This document shows, one piece after another, positions 60,833 to 64,000 of a stretch of 64,000 bases of DNA. Positions within the stretch are counted from its first letter, which is position 1; the number at the start of each line of letters is the position of its first letter. Source of the DNA: Palsa-506 sp963836355. Lineage in GTDB: Bacteria > Actinomycetota > Actinomycetes > Streptosporangiales > Streptosporangiaceae. The stretch is taken from positions 62,001-126,000 of the forward strand of contig CAWIJO010000006.1 in NCBI GenBank assembly GCA_963836355.1, given 5' to 3'. The notes beneath the pieces were generated by a model. That model was not told where the DNA came from, ran no database searches, and worked only from the letters and a program-made list of their open reading frames with translations. A program made the translations under genes and the position numbers.

Positions 60833-62050
60833 GTGAGCGCATCCACCGCCGGGAGGGCTGGCCGGATCGTGGTCGCCGGGGCGGGCTATGCCGGGTTGCA
60901 CGTCGCCTTGCGCCTGACGGCGAAGCTGCGCGGCAACCCCATGATGGAGCTGACCCTGGTCGACCGGAACGACTACCACCAGGTGCTCACCGAGCTGCCC
61001 CGGGTGGCCGGCGGCACCCGCGCCGCTGGCGCGGTGCGCATCCCGCTGCAGGACATGCTGGCCGGGCGGGTCCGCTTCGTCCAGACCGAGATCAATGGCT
61101 TCGACCTGCCCGGCCGGCGGCTCCTCACCGCGGACGGGCCGGTCGGCTGGAGGCGGCTGGTGCTGGCGCTCGGCAGCCGGCCCAACGACTTCGCCATCCC
61201 CGGCCTGGCCCAGCGCGCCCTGTCGCTGTACTCGGCCAGCGACGCCGAGCGGGTGTGGGCGGCGGCCAGCAAGGCGCTGGACGCCGCCGCGGCCGCGGCC
61301 GGCCCCGGGCGGCAGCGCCGCCTGGCGACCATAGTGGTCGGCGGCGGCGGCGCCACCGGGGTCGAGCTGGCCGGCGAGCTGGCCGAGATGCTGCCCGAGG
61401 CGGCCGGCCGGCACGGCCTGGCGCCCGGCCGGCCCGCCGTGCTGCTTATCGAGGCAGGCCCCGCCATCTTGGCCGGCTCCTCCCCGCAGCTGATCGACAA
61501 GGCCACCAGAATCCTTTCTGACCTCGGCGTGCAGGTCCGCACCAACGCGGCGATCGCCGCCGCGACCGAGAAGGGCTTCCGGCTCAAGGACGGCCAGCTG
61601 GTGGAGGGCGGCGTGTTCGTCTGGGCGGGCGGAGTCAAAGCACCCGGCCTGGTGGCCGATTCGGGGTTGCCGACCGGCCACAACGGCCGCGTCAAAGTCG
61701 ACCAGCACCTGCGCGTGCTAGACCACCCGGACATCTACGTCGCCGGCGACCTCGCCTCGGTGACCGATCCGCGCACCGGGCACGTGCTGCCCCCGCTGGC
61801 GCAGGTGGCACTGGAGGAGGGCGAGACGGTGGCCCGCAACCTGGACGCGGAACTGCAGGGCGGGCCGCTGGAGGCATTCACCTTCCACGACAAGGGGTTC
61901 GTCGTCTCGGTCGGCCCCCGCCGCGGGGTCGCCGACATCGCCGGCATCACCACCGGCGGGCGGCTGGCCCACCTGCTCAAGGACGCCATCGAGTGGGAGT
62001 ACCGCCAGTCCGTCACGCACCTGCGCGGCTGGGACCCACTAGCCCGGTGA
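60833..62050 (+). CDS. NDH-2-like FAD/NAD(P)-dependent oxidoreductase (405 aa)
   Basis: Start taken at GTG 60833 because GGAGG lies five bases upstream; the frame is open to 60821. FAD-binding Rossmann motif RIVVAGAGYAGLHVALRL, LVDRNDYHQVLTELPRVAGG, NAD-binding IVVGGGGATGVELAGELAEM, and the second FAD motif DHPDIYVAGDLASVTDPRTG. The C-terminal segment FHDKGFVVSVGPRRGVADI and WEYRQSVTHLRGWDPLAR matches type II NADH dehydrogenase relatives. A membrane-associated quinone reductase role is probable. Confidence 0.88.
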   Translation: MSASTAGRAGRIVVAGAGYAGLHVALRLTAKLRGNPMMELTLVDRNDYHQVLTELPRVAGGTRAAGAVRIPLQDMLAGRVRFVQTEINGFDLPGRRLLTADGPVGWRRLVLALGSRPNDFAIPGLAQRALSLYSASDAERVWAAASKALDAAAAAAGPGRQRRLATIVVGGGGATGVELAGELAEMLPEAAGRHGLAPGRPAVLLIEAGPAILAGSSPQLIDKATRILSDLGVQVRTNAAIAAATEKGFRLKDGQLVEGGVFVWAGGVKAPGLVADSGLPTGHNGRVKVDQHLRVLDHPDIYVAGDLASVTDPRTGHVLPPLAQVALEEGETVARNLDAELQGGPLEAFTFHDKGFVVSVGPRRGVADIAGITTGGRLAHLLKDAIEWEYRQSVTHLRGWDPLAR

Positions 62051-62120
62051 AGCCCTGGCCGCGCGCTTAGTGGCTGGCCCCGGAAGTAACTGGGGGGTTG
62101 ACGGCTGCGAGGTCGGTGGT

Positions 62121-62456
62121 CTAGCTGTCGTGGTCGGCGAGGTGTACTACGCAGGCGGTGTCGAGGGCTTCTTCCGGGGTTCCGACGGGTGATCCGGTGA
62201 TTAGGACGGCGTCGTCGTAGCGGCCGGCCGCGGCCGAGTAGATCGCGAAGCCGAAGGAATGCGCGGAGCCGCCGTAGCGCAGTCGGCAGAGCGGGAGCTC
62301 GGTGCTGTCGGGGAGCACGCCGGTGACGTAGGCGAATGGGCCGCGGAATTGCGTGGTGACGCGGGCCAGCGCGGGCCAGCGGTCACGGCCGTGGTGCAGC
62401 AGCCGCAGGGTGATGGAGTTCTGGGTGGACTGCGGGATGGCGGGCATGTCCCTCAT
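62121..62456 (-). CDS. Hypothetical protein carried inside the IS630 element (111 aa)
   Basis: MRDMPAIPQSTQNSITLRLL, ARVTTQFRGPFAYVTGVLPD, TELPLCRLRYGGSAHSFGFA, IYSAAAGRYDDAVLITGSPV and GTPEEALDTACVVHLADHDS read as a compact beta-rich protein. I recall similar short proteins in many actinobacteria. ATG 62456; ATG 62447 is also possible. It is divergent from the transposase with about 85 bases between. Whether it takes part in transposition is unknown. Confidence 0.7.
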   Translation of the reverse strand: MRDMPAIPQSTQNSITLRLLHHGRDRWPALARVTTQFRGPFAYVTGVLPDSTELPLCRLRYGGSAHSFGFAIYSAAAGRYDDAVLITGSPVGTPEEALDTACVVHLADHDS

Positions 62457-62540
62457 TGTGCTGGCGGGGCCGGCCGGGCCCGCTATGATCATCGCCGTCC
62501 AGGGGGGATTACCTGAGCGTAATTTACCCCGGGAGCCGTG

Positions 62541-63710
62541 ATGCCGCGGATGCGTGCTGTGCCGGTCGTGCTGACCGCCAGCGGGCGGAAGACGCTGAAG
62601 AAACGCGTGTATGGCCGCACGACGCCGTTTCGGGACCGGTTCCGCGCGAGGATTGTGCTGCTGGCGTCGCGGGGCTGGCCGAATGCCAGGATCGCCCGGG
62701 AGCTGGGTACCACCGAGGATATGGCGCGGCTGTGGCGGCGCCGGTTTGCTGAGGATGGGCTGCCGGGGCTTTCGGACCGGCCGCGCAGCGGCCGGCCGCG
62801 TCAGATTACCGCGCTGGAGCGGGCGCAGATTTGCGCGCTGGCGTGTCAGCTGCCGGCCCAGACGGGGGTGCCGCTGGCCCGCTGGACCGGCCCTGAGCTG
62901 CGTACGGAGTTGCTGGAGCGGGGCCTGGTGCACGCAGTGTCGGTGTCGTCGGTGCTGCGGATTCTGGCGGAGAATCCGGTAAAGCCGTGGCAGCACCAGT
63001 CGTGGATCTTTATGCGGGATCCTGATTTCGCCGCGAAGGCCCGGGTCGTTCTCGATTTGTACGAGGGCTGGTATCAGGGGGAGCCGCTGGGCCCCGATGA
63101 TCGCGTCGTGTCGGTCGATGCGAAACCGTCGATCCAGGCGCGGGCCCGCTGCCACCCCAGTACGCCAGCGCGGCCGGGTAAGCCGGCGAAGGTCGAGCAT
63201 GAATACCAGCGGGCAGGCGCGCTGGCGCTTCTGGCCGGCAAGGACATCCACTCCGGCGAGGTCACCGCGACGTGCCCGCCCACGACCGGGATCGCGCCGT
63301 TCATGGCGCTGATGGACATCTACATGGCACAGGATCGCTACCAGAAGGCCCGGCGGGTGTTCGTAATCGTCGATAACGGCTCCGACCACCGCGGGAAGAA
63401 AGCGATCAAGCGGCTGAACGACAAGTACGCCAACTGCATCATGATCCACACGCCGCTGCACGCGTCCTGGCTGAACCAGATCGAGATTTTCTTCTCGATC
63501 ATCCAGAAGAAGGTCATATCGCCTAACAACTTCGCGAACCTGGCCGAGCTGGCGTCCACGCTGCTGGCCTTCGTCAAGCGGTACAACAAGACCGCCAAGC
63601 CGTTCAACTGGAAATTCACCAGCACCGACCTCACCCGGATGCTGAGGCGGATCGAGACCGAGACGCCCGCCCCGGCAGCCGAGCCGGCTACCACGCTACT
63701 GGCGGCCTGA
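62541..63710 (+). CDS. IS630-family transposase (389 aa)
   Basis: Helix-turn-helix ARIARELGTTEDMARLWRRR with GLSDRPRSGRPRQITALERA, then DDE core: Asp in DRVVSVDAKPSIQAR, Asp in RRVFVIVDNGSDHRGKKAI, Glu in SWLNQIEIFFSIIQKKVISP. The end NKTAKPFNWKFTSTDLTRML is typical. ATG 62541 is one codon after an alternative GTG. All catalytic residues are present and both ends of the element are intact, so it may be active. Confidence 0.92.
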   Translation: MPRMRAVPVVLTASGRKTLKKRVYGRTTPFRDRFRARIVLLASRGWPNARIARELGTTEDMARLWRRRFAEDGLPGLSDRPRSGRPRQITALERAQICALACQLPAQTGVPLARWTGPELRTELLERGLVHAVSVSSVLRILAENPVKPWQHQSWIFMRDPDFAAKARVVLDLYEGWYQGEPLGPDDRVVSVDAKPSIQARARCHPSTPARPGKPAKVEHEYQRAGALALLAGKDIHSGEVTATCPPTTGIAPFMALMDIYMAQDRYQKARRVFVIVDNGSDHRGKKAIKRLNDKYANCIMIHTPLHASWLNQIEIFFSIIQKKVISPNNFANLAELASTLLAFVKRYNKTAKPFNWKFTSTDLTRMLRRIETETPAPAAEPATTLLAA

Positions 63711-63753
63711 CAACCCCCCAGTTACTTACGGGGCCAGCCACTTAGCTTGGCGT

Positions 63754-64000
63754 TTAACCTCCCGGGCTCGGCGTGGTTTTTTGCGTCGTCTTCTTGATGG
63801 CGGCCTTGCCCACGTCGTGACGGGTGGCCGGGTGCCGGTTCTTCGAGCCGGGTGGTCTGCCGGGGCCGGGTTTGCCGGGTTTCGGTGCGGCTGTGAGAAC
63901 GGGCAGTGTGCCGTGGATGGCCCGGAATCCCCGCCGGACCCGCGCGGGGGTCAGGCGGCCGGGCAGGGCCGGGCGCTGCCAGGGCAGGCGCAGGTCTGCA
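63754..64000 (-). CDS. C-terminal part of a putative transposase, cut by window edge
   Basis: From the right edge the minus strand reads ADLRLPWQRPALPGRLTPAR, VRRGFRAIHGTLPVLTAAPK, KPGPGRPPGSKNRHPATRHD and KAAIKKTTQK to TAA at 63754. The LPWxRP..LTPxRVRRGFR..GPGRPPGxKN pattern is the tail of a transposase group frequent in actinomycetes. Most of the protein is outside the window. Confidence 0.7.
   Translation of the reverse strand, partial: ADLRLPWQRPALPGRLTPARVRRGFRAIHGTLPVLTAAPKPGKPGPGRPPGSKNRHPATRHDVGKAAIKKTTQKTTPSPGG

Larger units (their letters stand above)
62069..63742 (+). mobile_element. IS630-family element with 32-bp ends and an antisense passenger gene
   Basis: AGTGGCTGGCCCCGGAAGTA at 62069 continues to 62100 and is matched inverted at 63711-63742 with one mismatch in 32. 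The transposase lies on the plus strand; a small gene on the minus strand (62121-62456) is inside the same ends. TA-rich target bases are seen at both borders but a clean TA duplication is not. Confidence 0.85.

Overview
The window is high-GC DNA with GTG/TTG starts, ATGA-coupled genes, alanine/arginine-rich proteins and IS types of mycelial actinomycetes, so the host is probably a Streptomyces-, Frankia- or Streptosporangiales-like actinobacterium. No rRNA, complete tRNA, CRISPR array or core housekeeping operon is seen. It reads as an accretion island: layers of insertion sequences and tyrosine-recombinase elements nested in one another, with many frameshifted or truncated genes and small blocks of ordinary metabolic genes between them.

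Layout. 0-10.3 kb: an IS701 transposase at the left edge, two RelE-type toxin-antitoxin modules (one behind a decapitated caspase-like gene), the tail of a MobF relaxase, a large FtsX-type permease, and a 2.4 kb IS with perfect 17-bp ends and a 5-bp target duplication. 10.3-15.9 kb: an IS630 relic, a DUF998 membrane protein with a premature stop, a pentapeptide-repeat gene split by a small palindromic insert, two hypothetical genes and a decayed IS110. 15.9-25.6 kb: one IS21-family element, proven by matching inverted repeats and a 7-bp duplication (CCCTTGA). It has an extra zinc-finger/coiled-coil gene between istA and istB, a 2645-bp internal tandem duplication, and a 3.2 kb cassette (integrase, XRE regulator, zinc-ribbon integrase) splitting istB. 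25.8-31.1 kb: a tRNA-Lys-derived attachment repeat followed by DinB, uridine-kinase-like, UPF0158, MpaB-type and squalene-cyclase-like genes. 31.3-38.7 kb: a 6.5 kb three-recombinase element (RIT class) with defined termini, inserted in the catalytic HxxR codons of a fourth integrase. 38.8-45.9 kb: VOC relic, luciferase-like oxidoreductase, IS1380, an integrase pair whose second member is fused to an IS5 transposase, IS3 fragment and complete IS5 transposase. 46.2-48.4 kb: Maf, a PPOX-fold protein and a membrane-anchored dCTP deaminase/dUTPase-like protein, the latter two visibly less GC-rich than their neighbours. 48.4-52 kb: recombinase and transposase debris and an HPr-kinase-like ATPase. 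52.1-55.5 kb: two more attachment repeats around a small block. 55.6-62 kb: ECF sigma/anti-sigma/secreted protein operon, two alpha/beta hydrolases (one fused to a LuxR DNA-binding domain), a P-type ATPase relic and an NDH-2-like flavoprotein. 62.1-64 kb: an IS630 element with an antisense passenger gene and another transposase at the edge.

How it fits together. Tyrosine recombinases dominate: at least nine genes or fragments between 22 and 50 kb. The three attachment repeats (about 25.9, 52.3 and 55.4 kb), each with the 3' half of a tRNA-Lys and paired CGTGGAACG arm sites, suggest successive integrations at one tRNA locus, and the relaxase tail agrees with integrative conjugative elements having passed through. 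The strongest candidates for something new are the IS21 composite with its passenger gene and integrase cassette, the five-gene RIT operon with its end repeats, and the membrane-anchored DCD/dUTPase-like gene. Coordinates of frameshifted genes are spans, and all family calls come from reading motifs, without a database search.
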